From Caulobacter rhizosphaerae (GTDB taxonomy: Bacteria > Pseudomonadota > Alphaproteobacteria > Caulobacterales > Caulobacteraceae), in the NCBI RefSeq assembly GCF_010977555.1, contig NZ_CP048815.1:2162501-2226500 (forward strand): DNA of 64,000 bases, in the 5' to 3' direction. The translations under genes were made by a program, and so were the position numbers. The notes below the pieces were generated by a model. That model did not search any database, was not told the origin of the DNA, and worked only from the letters and a program-made list of their open reading frames with translations. Below are positions 1-8,697 of the stretch, one piece after another. Within the stretch, counting starts at the first letter, position 1. Each line of letters opens with the position of its first letter.

Positions 1-1
1 G

Positions 2-391
2 GCCCAGCGCGGCGTGCTCGACATGTCGGGCGGCGAGCGCGCTCGTGTGCTGCTGGCCAGATTGCTAGCCACGCGCGCTCCGCTGCTGGTCGCCGACGAG
101 CCGGTGGCGGGACTGGATCCCGACGCCCAGCTTCTGACGCTGGACCTGCTGCGCGCCGAGGCGGCGGCCGGCGCGGCGGTGGTCGTGACGCTGCACGACC
201 TGGGCCTGGCGGCGCGGTCCTGCGACCGGATCCTTGTGCTGGACCACGGCCGGGTGGCGGCCGACGAGGCGCCACGCCAGGCCTTGTCGTCCGAAGTGCT
301 GGCCAAGGTGTTCCGGCTTGACGGGGCGCTGGTCGAGACGCCGGCCGGTCTCATCGTGGCGGCGCGACGTTCAGGGACGCCGCCGCCCTAA
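2..391 (+). CDS. ABC transporter ATP-binding protein, C-terminal part (5' end outside window)
   Basis: The open frame enters from the left edge (first full codon at base 2) and ends at a TAA. It covers only the second half of an ABC ATPase: the signature motif MSGGE followed by RVLLARLLA, the Walker B stretch LLVADEPVAGLD, and the switch histidine in TLHDLGL, then a tail including LVLDHGRVAADEAP. The signature has Met where Leu is usual. The spacing and HDL switch resemble ATPases of iron-siderophore, heme or cobalamin importers (FecE/HmuV/BtuD type), but the permease and binding protein lie outside the window, so the substrate cannot be assigned. It converges on the transglycosylase gene with a 4-bp gap. 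Confidence 0.85.
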   Translation, partial: AQRGVLDMSGGERARVLLARLLATRAPLLVADEPVAGLDPDAQLLTLDLLRAEAAAGAAVVVTLHDLGLAARSCDRILVLDHGRVAADEAPRQALSSEVLAKVFRLDGALVETPAGLIVAARRSGTPPP

Positions 392-395
392 ACGG

Positions 396-2561
396 CTATC
401 GCGTCCCCGGCACGTAGCCGCCCTGCGGGATCGCCGTGGACGATCCGCCGATCGGCGGCAGACCGCTTGGCGTCGTCCCTGTCGGTCCCGCATAGTTGTA
501 GCCGCCACGCTTCAGGTCGCTCGACAGGGTCAGCGGGGCCACGCCGCCGTTCAGGCGGGCGCGATACACCATGGTCGTCTCGATGGTCCGCATAACGTAA
601 TTGCGGGTCTCCGAGAACGGGATGCACTCGATGAAGTCCAGCGGATCGGTGGTGGCGCCGCGCGGATCGCCGCACAGGGTGACCCACTGGGTCGGACGGC
701 CGGGCCCGGCGTTGTAGGCGGCGGCGGCCATGATGTACGAGCCGCTGAAATTGCTGACCATGCTGCCTAGATAGGTCGAGCCCAGGCGCATGTTGTAGAA
801 CGGGTCGGACAGGCGATCGACGCTGTGGCTCTCACCCAGCTGTCGCGCGACGATGGCGGCGGTGGCCGGCATCAGTTGCATCATGCCGCGCGCCCCGGGG
901 GCGGAACGGGCGTTGGGGTCGAAATTGCTTTCCTGGCGCGAGATTGAATAGACGAAGGCCGTCTCGGCCGCGCCCGGTCCGGGGGTGAACAGGTGGTCGA
1001 GCAGCGGATAGCCGCGCTCGGGCAGGGTGAAGCCGCGCTGAGCGGCGGTGCGGACCGCGCGCATGGCCAGGTCCGGATCGCCGTAGCTGCGGGCTAGATC
1101 CACCAGCAGGGCCTCTTCCTCGGCGGAGGGAAGTTGGTCGTCGATGAACAGCACGAAGACCCGCACCTGGTCGCGGGCCCCGGCCGCCATCAAGGTGCGC
1201 ACCGCCCGCACCAGTTCGCGGCCCTCGAAACGAGCGCGGTCGGCCTGGGTGATCGTCGGGTCCTTGTCGAGGCGGATCTCCTTGATCCCCGCCTTTTCGG
1301 CGGCCAACTGACCGTAGAACGTGGTGATGTAGCGCGCGCCCTCGGCATAGAAGGCCTGGGCGGCGATGCGGTCGCCCTGGGCCTCGGCGGCGCGGCCCTG
1401 CCAATAGAGGGCGCGGCCGCGGGTGATCGGCGAGGCGCCGATCTCGGCGATGCGGGCGAAGTGGGCGGCGGCGCGGTCGGCGTCCTTAAGGCGGGCCAGG
1501 GCGATCCAGCCGGCGTAGAACTCGCTTTCGGCCGCGTCGGCGCCTTCCTTGAGGCGGGCGTTGGCGGCGGCGTAGGCGCTGGCGCTGTCGCCGTTCTTCA
1601 GGGCGGACACCACCAACTGCTTGCGCTCGCGCCAGATGGCGGACGCCGCGTCGTTGCTGGGCGGAGGGGCGGGGAACTGGCTGGCCAGCGGCAGGGCCAG
1701 GGTGTCCAGGCCCTTGCGGCGCAGATAGGCGGCGCGTTCGAAGACCACGCCGGGCAGGGCCTGCTGGGCAGGCGAAAGCGCCGCGTAGAGGTCGTTGGCG
1801 TTGCTGGCGTTCGAGCGGAAGGCGATGCGCGCCTGGGCGGCCGCCTGCTGGTCGTAGGGCAGCAGGGCGACCATGTCGCGGGCCGCGGGACCTTGCGCGC
1901 CGTACAGCAGGATGTCGGCGCGGCGGACGTGGTCGTCGCTCGTCAGCAGCGTGCCGAAGCGGGCCAGCATCGCGCGCTGAGCGTCGAGTTCGAACACTTG
2001 GTCGCGCCACCAGCGGCGAATCAGGTTGGTCGCGTCGCCGGTGCGGCCGGCGGCCTGGTAGGCGGCGGCGAGCGACATGGCGCCTTCCGCCGTCTGCGGG
2101 TCGCGGCCGCCGAACCAGGCGATCATCCGCTGGGCGTCCAGCCCAGAAAGAGCCAGGGCCTTTTCGGCGGCGTTCTCGCGACGCTGGGCGCGGGGCCAGC
2201 CCGAGAGGTCGCGGCGCGCCTGGTCAAGCTCGAAGAAGCTCATGCTCTCGGCTCCGGCGTCGACCAGCGCCCAGAGCGCGATCTTGCGCGACAGCGGATC
2301 CTGGATGCTCGACATGGCCATGCGGATCGTAGCGGGATCGCGACTGGCGACCGCCGTACGAAGGTTGGCCGCGTCGGCCTCGGCGGGCGTGGCGTAGGTC
2401 GCGGTGGGCGGCGTGGTGATCAGGCCCGGGGGCGTGGCGCTTCCCGTATAGGGCTGGGGCGCACGGGGCAGGTCGACGTCATCTTGGGCAAGCGCCACAC
2501 CGAAGAGCGCCACCACCGCGGATCCGCCCAGCAACACCTTACCCAACAACCCTGACGCCAA
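396..2561 (-). CDS. Soluble lytic murein transglycosylase (SLT domain), exported
   Basis: The product is a large periplasmic lytic transglycosylase that would cleave the MurNAc-GlcNAc bond of peptidoglycan to leave 1,6-anhydro ends. A long alpha-helical superhelix of TPR-like segments rich in Ala and Arg precedes a C-terminal SLT/goose-lysozyme domain. That domain shows the catalytic Glu in YSISRQESNF, then GARGMMQLMPATA and AAYNAGPGR. I chose the TTG start at 2561 because a strong GGGAGA ribosome binding site lies 7 nt upstream and the product then opens directly with a signal peptide (MASGLLGKVLLGGSAVVALF). An ATG at 2603 would give 14 extra residues and a longer n-region. Caulobacter has division-associated enzymes of this family; I cannot say which paralogue this is. 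Confidence 0.88.
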   Translation of the reverse strand: MASGLLGKVLLGGSAVVALFGVALAQDDVDLPRAPQPYTGSATPPGLITTPPTATYATPAEADAANLRTAVASRDPATIRMAMSSIQDPLSRKIALWALVDAGAESMSFFELDQARRDLSGWPRAQRRENAAEKALALSGLDAQRMIAWFGGRDPQTAEGAMSLAAAYQAAGRTGDATNLIRRWWRDQVFELDAQRAMLARFGTLLTSDDHVRRADILLYGAQGPAARDMVALLPYDQQAAAQARIAFRSNASNANDLYAALSPAQQALPGVVFERAAYLRRKGLDTLALPLASQFPAPPPSNDAASAIWRERKQLVVSALKNGDSASAYAAANARLKEGADAAESEFYAGWIALARLKDADRAAAHFARIAEIGASPITRGRALYWQGRAAEAQGDRIAAQAFYAEGARYITTFYGQLAAEKAGIKEIRLDKDPTITQADRARFEGRELVRAVRTLMAAGARDQVRVFVLFIDDQLPSAEEEALLVDLARSYGDPDLAMRAVRTAAQRGFTLPERGYPLLDHLFTPGPGAAETAFVYSISRQESNFDPNARSAPGARGMMQLMPATAAIVARQLGESHSVDRLSDPFYNMRLGSTYLGSMVSNFSGSYIMAAAAYNAGPGRPTQWVTLCGDPRGATTDPLDFIECIPFSETRNYVMRTIETTMVYRARLNGGVAPLTLSSDLKRGGYNYAGPTGTTPSGLPPIGGSSTAIPQGGYVPGTR

Positions 2562-2744
2562 AACGTCGTCTCCCTTCGATTCTCTGGCCCTGATGGGCTG
2601 CATTCTCGCCGTTTTCCGATAGCGGAGGGGCCGATTTGCGGCGCTTGCGACCCTGATTGGCGCTTATAGACCGCTTCGCGGCGGATTGACCCTTGCAGAA
2701 ACGTCCCCAAATCGGTGCAGAGCGTCACGGACCGGTTGCGGGAC

Positions 2745-2775
2745 ATGGGGGGCGGGACATATTGTCCGCCCCCAT
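2745..2775. promoter_or_regulatory. Imperfect palindrome in the dapA leader
   Basis: An inverted repeat reads ATGGGGGGCGGGACA, then a short TAT, then TGTCCGCCCCCAT, with two single-base bulges. It lies about 50 nt upstream of the dapA ATG. It could be a protein site or an RNA hairpin in the leader. No U-tract follows, so it is not a classical terminator. Confidence 0.35.
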
Positions 2776-2824
2776 CCTCTGGCCGCAACCGTCGCGGCGC
2801 GTTTCTCACGGCAAATTGCAAGTC

Positions 2825-3709
2825 ATGGCTCATTCTCCGTTCAAGGGCGTCATTCCGGCGCTGGTCACGCCTTTCCGCGACGGCGCGGTGGACGAGAAAG
2901 CCTTCGTGGCCCTGGTCGAGCGCCAGATCGCCGGCGGCGTGCACGGCCTGGTGCCGGTCGGCACCACCGGCGAGACCGCGACCCTGAGCCACGATGAGCA
3001 CAAGCGCGTTGTCGAACTGTGCGTGCAGACCGCCCGCGGCCGCGTGCCGGTGATCGCCGGGGCCGGCTCCAACTCGACCGCCGAGGCGATCGAACTAGTC
3101 GCCCACGCCAAGGCCGTCGGCGCCGACGCGGCCCTGGTGGTTTCGCCCTACTATGTGCGTCCTAGCCAGGAAGGCGTCTACCAGCACTACAAGGCGATCA
3201 ACGACGCCGTGCAGTTGCCGGTGCTGGTCTACAACGTGCCGGGCCGCACAGGGTCGGACATCGCCAACGAAACCCTGGAGCGGCTGTCCAAGCTGCCCAA
3301 CATCGTCGGCATCAAGGACGCCACCGGCGACCTGACTCGCGCCAGTTTCCAGCGGATCATGTGCGGCCCGGACTGGGTCATGCTGTCGGGCGACGATCCG
3401 ACCGCGCTCGGCTACGTGGCCCACGGCGGCCACGGGGTGATCTCGGTGACCTCGAACGTGGCGCCGGACGCCTGCGCCACCTTCATCAACGCCTGCCTGA
3501 ACGGCGAGTGGGAGACCGCGCTCTACTGGCAGGATCGCCTGGTGCGGCTGCACAAGGCGCTGTTCCTCGACGCCTCGCCGTCGCCGACCAAGTTCGCCAT
3601 GGCCCACCTGGGCCTGTGCGAGGCCGACGTGCGCCTGCCGATCGCCCCGTGCAGCGACGCGGTGAAGCCGGCGATCCTTGAGGCCATGCGCGAGGCGGGT
3701 CTGGTCTGA
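2825..3709 (+). CDS. dapA: 4-hydroxy-tetrahydrodipicolinate synthase
   Basis: DapA condenses pyruvate with aspartate semialdehyde, the committed step of lysine and diaminopimelate synthesis in the cytoplasm. The product of 294 residues is a complete class I aldolase TIM barrel. It has the pyruvate-binding [11 protein letters not shown] near residue 45, Tyr136 in [11 protein letters not shown] and the Schiff-base Lys164 in VGIKDATGD. The frame stays open upstream to 2693, but [17 protein letters not shown] is the standard DapA start. Its TGA overlaps the smpB ATG by one base, so the two genes are probably translated in tandem. The pairing of dapA and smpB is common in alphaproteobacteria. Confidence 0.97.
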   Translation: MAHSPFKGVIPALVTPFRDGAVDEKAFVALVERQIAGGVHGLVPVGTTGETATLSHDEHKRVVELCVQTARGRVPVIAGAGSNSTAEAIELVAHAKAVGADAALVVSPYYVRPSQEGVYQHYKAINDAVQLPVLVYNVPGRTGSDIANETLERLSKLPNIVGIKDATGDLTRASFQRIMCGPDWVMLSGDDPTALGYVAHGGHGVISVTSNVAPDACATFINACLNGEWETALYWQDRLVRLHKALFLDASPSPTKFAMAHLGLCEADVRLPIAPCSDAVKPAILEAMREAGLV

Positions 3710-4167
3710 TGACCAAGCCGATCGCCGAGAACCGCCGCGCGCGGTACGACTACTTCATCGAGGAGACCGTCGAGGCCGGGCTGATGCTGACCGGCACCGA
3801 GGTGAAGTCGTTGCGCGTGGGCCGGGCCAACATCGCCGAATCCTACGCTTCGGTCGAAGGGCGCGAGATCAAGCTGATCAACGCCGACATTCCGCCCTAT
3901 GGCCACGCTAATCGCTTCAACCACGAACCCCGCCGCCACCGGAAGCTGCTGCTGCACCGCAAGCAGATCGACAAGCTGATCGGCGCGGTCCAGCGCGACG
4001 GCCGCACCCTGATCCCGCTCAAGCTCTATTGGAATGAGAAGGGCTTGGCTAAGCTGGAGATCGGCCTGGCCAAGGGCAAGAAGAACCACGACAAGCGCGA
4101 GACCGAGGCCGCCCGCGACTGGCAGCGCGACAAGGCGCGGCTGATGAAGGGCGACCGGGGGGACTGA
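3709..4167 (+). CDS. smpB: SsrA (tmRNA)-binding protein SmpB
   Basis: SmpB delivers tmRNA to ribosomes stalled on nonstop mRNA for trans-translation. The 152-residue length is typical. It starts with [15 protein letters not shown], carries [13 protein letters not shown] and the tmRNA-contacting core [21 protein letters not shown], then [14 protein letters not shown]. It ends in a basic tail with [17 protein letters not shown], the segment that inserts into the empty mRNA channel. It is co-directional with dapA through a one-base overlap (TGATG). The tmRNA gene itself is not in the window. A second rescue factor, arfB, lies 13 kb away. Confidence 0.98.
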   Translation: MTKPIAENRRARYDYFIEETVEAGLMLTGTEVKSLRVGRANIAESYASVEGREIKLINADIPPYGHANRFNHEPRRHRKLLLHRKQIDKLIGAVQRDGRTLIPLKLYWNEKGLAKLEIGLAKGKKNHDKRETEAARDWQRDKARLMKGDRGD

Positions 4168-4283
4168 GGCGCCGGGTTCTCCGCGAGCCGCAAGACCTCG
4201 GATCACGCCTGCGATGGGTGGGGCCGCAGGGGCGCCCGTCGGATCCGCCTTCGACAGAATGCGGCGCCTCAACGGAGCGCGCC

Positions 4284-5078
4284 ATGGATCTGGGTCTCAA
4301 CGGAAAGATCGCCATCGTCGCCGGTGGGAGTCGGGGCTGCGGACGGGGCGTGGCGGAGGAACTGAGCCGGGAAGGCGCGCGGGTCGTGCTGTCGGGCCGG
4401 CTGGCCGACAAGGTGGACGAGACGGTCGAGGCGATCCGCGAGAGCGGGGGCGAGGCGACGGGCGTGGTCGCCGACATGACCACCGAGGCCGGTTGCGCGA
4501 CGATCGTCGACGCCGCCCAGCGAGCGTACGGCGATTGCCAGGTCCTGGTGGTCAATTCGCCGGGGCCGTTTCCCGATCCCGTGACCAACCGGGGACGCGG
4601 CTTCGACAATTGCGCCGACGACGTCTTCAGCGAGACCCACCGCAATTTCGTGATGAGCCAGGTCTGGCTCGCCCGAGCGGTGATCCCCGCCATGCGGAGC
4701 GACGGCTGGGGCCGCCTGGTCAATATCGGCTCCATCGCCATGAAGACGCCGCACCTTGAGGACCCAATGCCCGCGGTCAACACGCGCGTGGCCGTCGCCG
4801 CCCTGATGAAGAGCTTGGCCCAGGAGTTCGGGCCGTACGGGATCACCGCCAACACCATCGCCACGGGCCCGTTCGACAGCGAGCTGTCGCGCGAGTATCG
4901 CGCCTCGGGGACCGGGGTGAAGACCGCCGAGTGGTACAGGGCGATGCTGCCGGTCGGCCGCTGGGGACGTCCGGAGGAGATGGGCGCCCTGGTCGCCTTC
5001 CTTTGCTCGACCCGGGCGAGCTTCCTGACGGGGGAGACCATCCGCATCGACGGCGGCTACACCAAAAGCCTGTTCTGA
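4284..5078 (+). CDS. SDR-fold protein with a degenerate active site (BKR-like)
   Basis: The product of 264 residues has a Rossmann fold of the short-chain dehydrogenase type. The glycine motif is AGGSRGCGRG near residue 13 and NSPGP stands where classical enzymes have NNAG. The catalytic Ser150 is present (NIGSIAM), but the YxxxK pair is absent: the segment reads PMPAVNTRVAVAALMKSLAQ, with Ala164 and Arg168 at those places. A BKR-like SDR subgroup with imperfect tetrads is known, so this may be a normal member of that group and not a broken gene. The ATG at 4284 gives the canonical N-terminus; an in-frame extension to 4218 looks non-coding. The substrate is unknown. It converges on the next gene. 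Confidence 0.85.
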   Translation: MDLGLNGKIAIVAGGSRGCGRGVAEELSREGARVVLSGRLADKVDETVEAIRESGGEATGVVADMTTEAGCATIVDAAQRAYGDCQVLVVNSPGPFPDPVTNRGRGFDNCADDVFSETHRNFVMSQVWLARAVIPAMRSDGWGRLVNIGSIAMKTPHLEDPMPAVNTRVAVAALMKSLAQEFGPYGITANTIATGPFDSELSREYRASGTGVKTAEWYRAMLPVGRWGRPEEMGALVAFLCSTRASFLTGETIRIDGGYTKSLF

Positions 5079-5089
5079 GCCTCTGCCCC

Positions 5090-5761
5090 TCAGGGTCGCG
5101 TCGCCATCCAGATCACATGCCGCGCACCGCGTCCCTTGTGGGCGCGGACGCCGATCTCCTCCACCCCGTAGCCGGCGCGTTTCAGGCGCTGGGTGAAGGC
5201 GCTGTCGCGGGTCGAGGACCAGACCTCCAGCACCCCGCCAGGGCGCAGGGCGCGCTTGGCGGCGGCCAGGCCCGTCGGGCTGTAGAGGCCGTCATTCTCC
5301 TTGCGGCTGAGGCCGCCAGGCCCATTGTCGACGTCCAGCAGTATGGCGTCGAAGGCCGCTTCGCCGGCGCGGATCGGCTCCCCGACGTCACCCTGGTGAA
5401 TGCTGACCCGGGGATCGTCGAGGCTGGCCCCGTGCAGGTCCGCTAGCGGGCCCCGCGCCCAGGCGACGACAGCCGGCACGAGTTCGGCCACGACAATCTC
5501 CGCGTCGGCTCCGAAGGCGGCGAGGGCGGCGCGCAAGGTGAAGCCCATGCCCAGCCCGCCGATCAGCACCCGCGCCCTGGGGCGTTGGCCGACGCGCTCG
5601 AAGGCCAGGGCGGCCATCGCCTCTTCCGAGCCGCTGAGCCGGCTGTTCATCAGTTCGATGCCGCCGGTCATGATCGAGAACTCGGTCCCGCGCCGCATCA
5701 GCCGCAGGTCTTCGCCGTCGCCGGGCACCTGGGCGGTGTCGAGATGCTGCCAGGGGATCAT
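5090..5761 (-). CDS. Spermidine-synthase-fold, SAM-dependent methyltransferase-like protein
   Basis: The product of 223 residues has a Rossmann methyltransferase core: motif I in VLIGGLGMGFTLRAAL, an acidic end of strand 2 in IVVAELVPAVVAWARG, FDAILLDVDNGP for the DxD-type motif, and RPGGVLEVWSS. This is the spermine/spermidine synthase fold seen in many small bacterial proteins of unknown substrate. It lacks the long N-terminal beta domain of true polyamine synthases, so I do not call it SpeE. The start at 5761 (MIPWQHLDTAQV) was preferred because the upstream extension to 6049 runs antisense through the aldolase gene. The region from 5762 to 5878 between this gene and the divergent aldolase gene must hold both promoters. 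Confidence 0.8.
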   Translation of the reverse strand: MIPWQHLDTAQVPGDGEDLRLMRRGTEFSIMTGGIELMNSRLSGSEEAMAALAFERVGQRPRARVLIGGLGMGFTLRAALAAFGADAEIVVAELVPAVVAWARGPLADLHGASLDDPRVSIHQGDVGEPIRAGEAAFDAILLDVDNGPGGLSRKENDGLYSPTGLAAAKRALRPGGVLEVWSSTRDSAFTQRLKRAGYGVEEIGVRAHKGRGARHVIWMATRP

Positions 5762-5878
5762 GGGAACGCGTTCCGAGGAGAGGGGGACGAGTGTCCCTCC
5801 CTCGAACGGCCGCTTGACGCAAGGACCCAGCGGCGCGACCTTCAAACCTAACAATGATAACCTACGGAGGATCCGCTC

Positions 5879-6655
5879 ATGGCCGACGGTGCATCGCCCA
5901 TCGCCACGTCGCTCAAGGACAAGGTCAGCGAGGCCGAATGGAAGGCTCGCGTCGATCTGGCCGCGCTCTATCGCCTGGTCGCCGTCCACGGCTGGGACGA
6001 CATGATCTTCACCCACATCTCGGCCCGCATTCCCGGACCGGAGCACCATTTCCTGATCAACCCCTACGGCATGTTCTTCGGCGAGATGACCGCTTCATGC
6101 CTGGTCAAGGTCGACCTGGACGGCAATGTCATCGACAAGACGCCGTACTTCATCAATCCGGCGGGCTTCACGATCCATTCGGCGGTCCACGCCGCCCGCG
6201 AGGACGCCCATTTCGTCATGCACCTGCACACCGATCAGGGCGTGGCGGTGTCCGCAAACAAGGAAGGTCTGCTGCCGCTGTCGCAGCATTCGCTAATTGT
6301 CTTGCCTCAGCTCGCCTATCACGACTATGAAGGCATTGCGCTCAACCTTGACGAACGGGAACGCCTGGTGGCCGACCTCGGCGAGAAAAAGCTGATGATG
6401 CTGCGAAACCACGGCACCCTGTCCGTGGGGACGACGGCGGCCGAGTGCTGGTTGGGCATGTTCTTCCTGGAACGGGCCTGCGCCCAGCAGGTGATGGCGT
6501 TGAGCGCGGGTCGCCAGAACGTGCTCGAAGCGCCGGACGCCGCCCAGGCCGAGGTCCGCAGCCAGACCGGCATGGGCATGGGCATGATCGCCGGCCTGGC
6601 CTGGCCGGGCTGCTTGCGCAAACTCGACCGGGAGTCCCCCGGTTACGTGGATTGA
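5879..6655 (+). CDS. Class II aldolase/adducin-family protein
   Basis: The 258-residue cytosolic protein has the zinc-dependent class II aldolase fold. The metal-binding histidines are visible as HLHTDQG near residue 118 and RNHGTLSVG near residue 178, together with the phosphate-binding style segment GWDDMIFTHISAR near residue 39. Relatives include fuculose-phosphate aldolase, methylthioribulose dehydratase and many uncharacterised members. The exact substrate cannot be read from the sequence. A GGAGG ribosome binding site ends 8 nt before the ATG at 5879. The stop codon overlaps a plausible TTG start of the next gene. Confidence 0.9.
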   Translation: MADGASPIATSLKDKVSEAEWKARVDLAALYRLVAVHGWDDMIFTHISARIPGPEHHFLINPYGMFFGEMTASCLVKVDLDGNVIDKTPYFINPAGFTIHSAVHAAREDAHFVMHLHTDQGVAVSANKEGLLPLSQHSLIVLPQLAYHDYEGIALNLDERERLVADLGEKKLMMLRNHGTLSVGTTAAECWLGMFFLERACAQQVMALSAGRQNVLEAPDAAQAEVRSQTGMGMGMIAGLAWPGCLRKLDRESPGYVD

Positions 6656-7452
6656 CGCCCAGGCGTCGAAAACGAAACGCCGCCGTGGCTCTCGGGGCCG
6701 CGGCGGCTTTCTTTTGCGCGCTGAGCGGGGTGTTCGGGCCGGCCTGGGCTGGCGCCTGGCCCATGAAGGACGGCGAGGGGCTGGCCATCCTCAAGTACGA
6801 GGACCAGAAGGCCGACACGGGCTTTGGTCCGGACGGCGTGGAGGTCGCGATCGCGCGCCGTCACGACCAGACCCTGTCGCTGTACGGCGAGTACGGCCTG
6901 ACCGACCGCCTGACCCTGCAGGCCAAGACGGCCCTGACTCGCGGCCACGACGATTTCGTCGATTATGAAGGGCTGGGATCCGTCGAACTGGGTTTGCGGT
7001 ACGCCTTGCTGCACACGGATCGATCAGTCGTCAGTCTTTATCTGGGCGCCGCCCGGGACGGCGTGGGGCGCAACGCCGGCTATGCGGCGCCGGGACAGGG
7101 CGCCACGGACCTTGAGGCGCGTCTGCTGGCGGGAACCTCTGGCCAGTGGCGAACCATGCAGGCCTTCGCTGAGTTTCAGGTCGCCCGCTTGAAACGAAGC
7201 GGCCTTGCCGACGAGACCAGGGTCGATGTCACCGCAGGGCTCAAACCTCGGCCCCGCTGGCTGTTGATGGCCCAGACCTTCGCCGGCCAGGCGGATTCAC
7301 AGCCTGTCAGGTCGCGCTGGTGCAAGAGCGAGATATCCCTGACGCGCGACCTGGGCGTCTGGAGCCTGCAGGCTGGATGGCGTCAGACGATCCTGGGGCG
7401 TGAGACGCCGGCCGACCGCGGCCCGGTTGTGGCGGTGTGGCGGCGGTTCTGA
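6652..7452 (+). CDS. Putative secreted or outer-membrane protein of unknown function
   Basis: A TTG at 6652, overlapping the TGA of the aldolase gene, gives a product of 266 residues that opens with a textbook signal peptide: basic MTPRRRKRN, an Ala/Leu/Phe core and a WAGAWP cleavage region. A GTG at 6685 is the alternative start. The mature part alternates hydrophobic and polar residues (SLYGEYGLTDRLTLQAKTAL, SVELGLRYALLHTDRSVVSLYLG), as expected for a beta-rich outer-membrane protein. It ends in Phe (VVAVWRRF), as most outer-membrane barrels do. No family was recognised with certainty. A terminator-like hairpin overlaps its first codons (see 6679-6715). Confidence 0.7.
   Translation: MTPRRRKRNAAVALGAAAAFFCALSGVFGPAWAGAWPMKDGEGLAILKYEDQKADTGFGPDGVEVAIARRHDQTLSLYGEYGLTDRLTLQAKTALTRGHDDFVDYEGLGSVELGLRYALLHTDRSVVSLYLGAARDGVGRNAGYAAPGQGATDLEARLLAGTSGQWRTMQAFAEFQVARLKRSGLADETRVDVTAGLKPRPRWLLMAQTFAGQADSQPVRSRWCKSEISLTRDLGVWSLQAGWRQTILGRETPADRGPVVAVWRRF
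6679..6715 (+). terminator. Possible terminator of the aldolase gene, inside the next reading frame
   Basis: GCCGCCG pairs with CGGCGGC (6679-6685 with 6701-6707), extended inward by GGC/GCC, and TTTCTTTT follows. The structure sits 24 nt after the aldolase stop but within the signal-peptide codons of the next gene. It may therefore be chance from Ala-rich codons, or it may attenuate the downstream gene. Confidence 0.3.
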
Positions 7453-7512
7453 TATTTCAGAACTGTAATATTTGGTCATCCGTGTGTCACTGGACGCAGG
7501 CTAGGGCTGGCG

Positions 7513-7536
7513 GCTAATGAGCCGTTTTGTATTAGC
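7513..7536. promoter_or_regulatory. Inverted repeat upstream of the RND efflux operon
   Basis: GCTAAT and ATTAGC are separated by 12 nt and lie about 35 nt upstream of the GTG start of the efflux adaptor. Surrounding bases are unusually AT-rich for this genome (7452-7480), as expected of a promoter. A local repressor site is plausible, but no regulator gene is adjacent. Confidence 0.3.
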
Positions 7537-7569
7537 TGAGCCGTTCCATTCCGGCGCCCGGAGCTTTTC

Positions 7570-8697
7570 GTGATCCGCAGACATTTCTTTCTGGTCGGAG
7601 CGGTGGTCGCTGTCCTGCTGATGCTGCTGGTCGGCGGGCTGAAACTGGCCTTCGGCGGGAAGGCGACGGGGCAGGGGGGCGCTGCCGGCGGACGCGCGAC
7701 GCCGGTGTCGCAGGTCGTCGCCCAGCCGCGCGCCTTTACCGACCGGATCGAGGTGCTGGGCGTGGCCAAGGGCCGTCAGTCGGTGACCCTCACCTCGAAC
7801 ACCGCCGAGTTGATCACCGCCGTCCACTTTCGTGATGGGCAAACCGTCACCAAGGGGCAGGTGCTGGTCGAGCTGAAGGCCGACCAGGAGACCGCCGGCA
7901 TCGCCGAGGCCCAGGCTCAACTGGCCCAGGCCGAGCGCGAATATACGCGGTGGAAGACCCTGGCCGACCGTGGCATCGCCCCGCGCGCCTCGGCCGAACA
8001 GTACATGGCCGCGCGCGACACCGCCCGCGCCGCCCTCGCCGCCGCCAGCGCCCAGAAGCTGGACAAGGTGATCCGCGCGCCGTTCTCAGGCCGGGTGGGC
8101 ATTTCGGACATTGCGCCTGGGACCCTAATCAGCCCGGGAACACCCATCGTCAGCCTGGACGACGTCTCGCTGATCCGCGTCGACTTCTCCGTGCCCGACC
8201 GCTACCTGCCGATCCTACGCGAAGGGTTGACGATTACCGCCAAGCCCGACGCCTTGCCGGGCGAGAGCTTCACCGGCCGCATAGCCCAGATCGACACCCG
8301 GATCGACCCGACCACCCGCGCCCTGAAGGCCCGGGCCGAATTCCCCAACGCCGATGGTCGCCTCAAGCCCGGCATGCTGATCAAGGTCGGTATCGCTCAG
8401 GGACAGCGTCAGGCCGTGGCCGTGCCCGAGGCCGCCGTGCAGTTCGAGGGTTCCCAAGCCTCGGTGTTCCTGATTGCCAGGGGACCCAAGGGTCTGGTCG
8501 CTCGCCGCGCTTCGGTTCAGACCGGCATCGCCGCGGACGGCTTCATTGAAATCACCTCCGGCCTGAAAGCTGGCGACAAGCTGGTCGGCGACGGTCTCAA
8601 TCGCGTGCAGGACGGCGCGCCGGTCAACGCCGGCGGCGGGAAGCCCCAGGCGGGCCCTCAAGCTGGCCAGGGTGATCGCAAGCAGAAGGCCGGCTGA
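7570..8697 (+). CDS. RND efflux pump periplasmic adaptor subunit (membrane fusion protein)
   Basis: The 375-residue adaptor links an inner-membrane RND pump to an outer-membrane channel. A single N-terminal membrane anchor (FFLVGAVVAVLLMLLVGGL) is followed by the lipoyl half-motifs (ITAVHFRDGQTVTKGQVLVELKAD and VIRAPFSGRVGISDIAPGTL). A short alpha-hairpin between them is built of Ala/Gln/Glu heptads. The beta-barrel domain includes SLIRVDFSVPDRYLPIL, and a membrane-proximal domain precedes a Gly/Gln/Lys-rich tail. The start is GTG at 7570. The TGA overlaps the ATG of the pump gene by one base. The substrate class is not evident; close relatives export drugs, dyes or organic solvents. Confidence 0.93.
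   Translation: MIRRHFFLVGAVVAVLLMLLVGGLKLAFGGKATGQGGAAGGRATPVSQVVAQPRAFTDRIEVLGVAKGRQSVTLTSNTAELITAVHFRDGQTVTKGQVLVELKADQETAGIAEAQAQLAQAEREYTRWKTLADRGIAPRASAEQYMAARDTARAALAAASAQKLDKVIRAPFSGRVGISDIAPGTLISPGTPIVSLDDVSLIRVDFSVPDRYLPILREGLTITAKPDALPGESFTGRIAQIDTRIDPTTRALKARAEFPNADGRLKPGMLIKVGIAQGQRQAVAVPEAAVQFEGSQASVFLIARGPKGLVARRASVQTGIAADGFIEITSGLKAGDKLVGDGLNRVQDGAPVNAGGGKPQAGPQAGQGDRKQKAG

Noticed and set aside
1134..2555. 473-codon open frame antisense to the transglycosylase
   Set aside because: Gly/Val/Ala-rich shadow without ribosome binding site or domain; the transglycosylase on the other strand has full motifs.
2693..2824. In-frame extension of dapA to 2693
   Set aside because: The added 44 residues are not DapA-like and cross a palindromic leader; the family starts at MAHSPFKG.
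5090..6049. Full 319-codon frame as a polyamine aminopropyltransferase
   Set aside because: The first 96 codons run antisense through the aldolase start, and the remaining protein lacks the N-terminal domain and substrate residues of SpeE.
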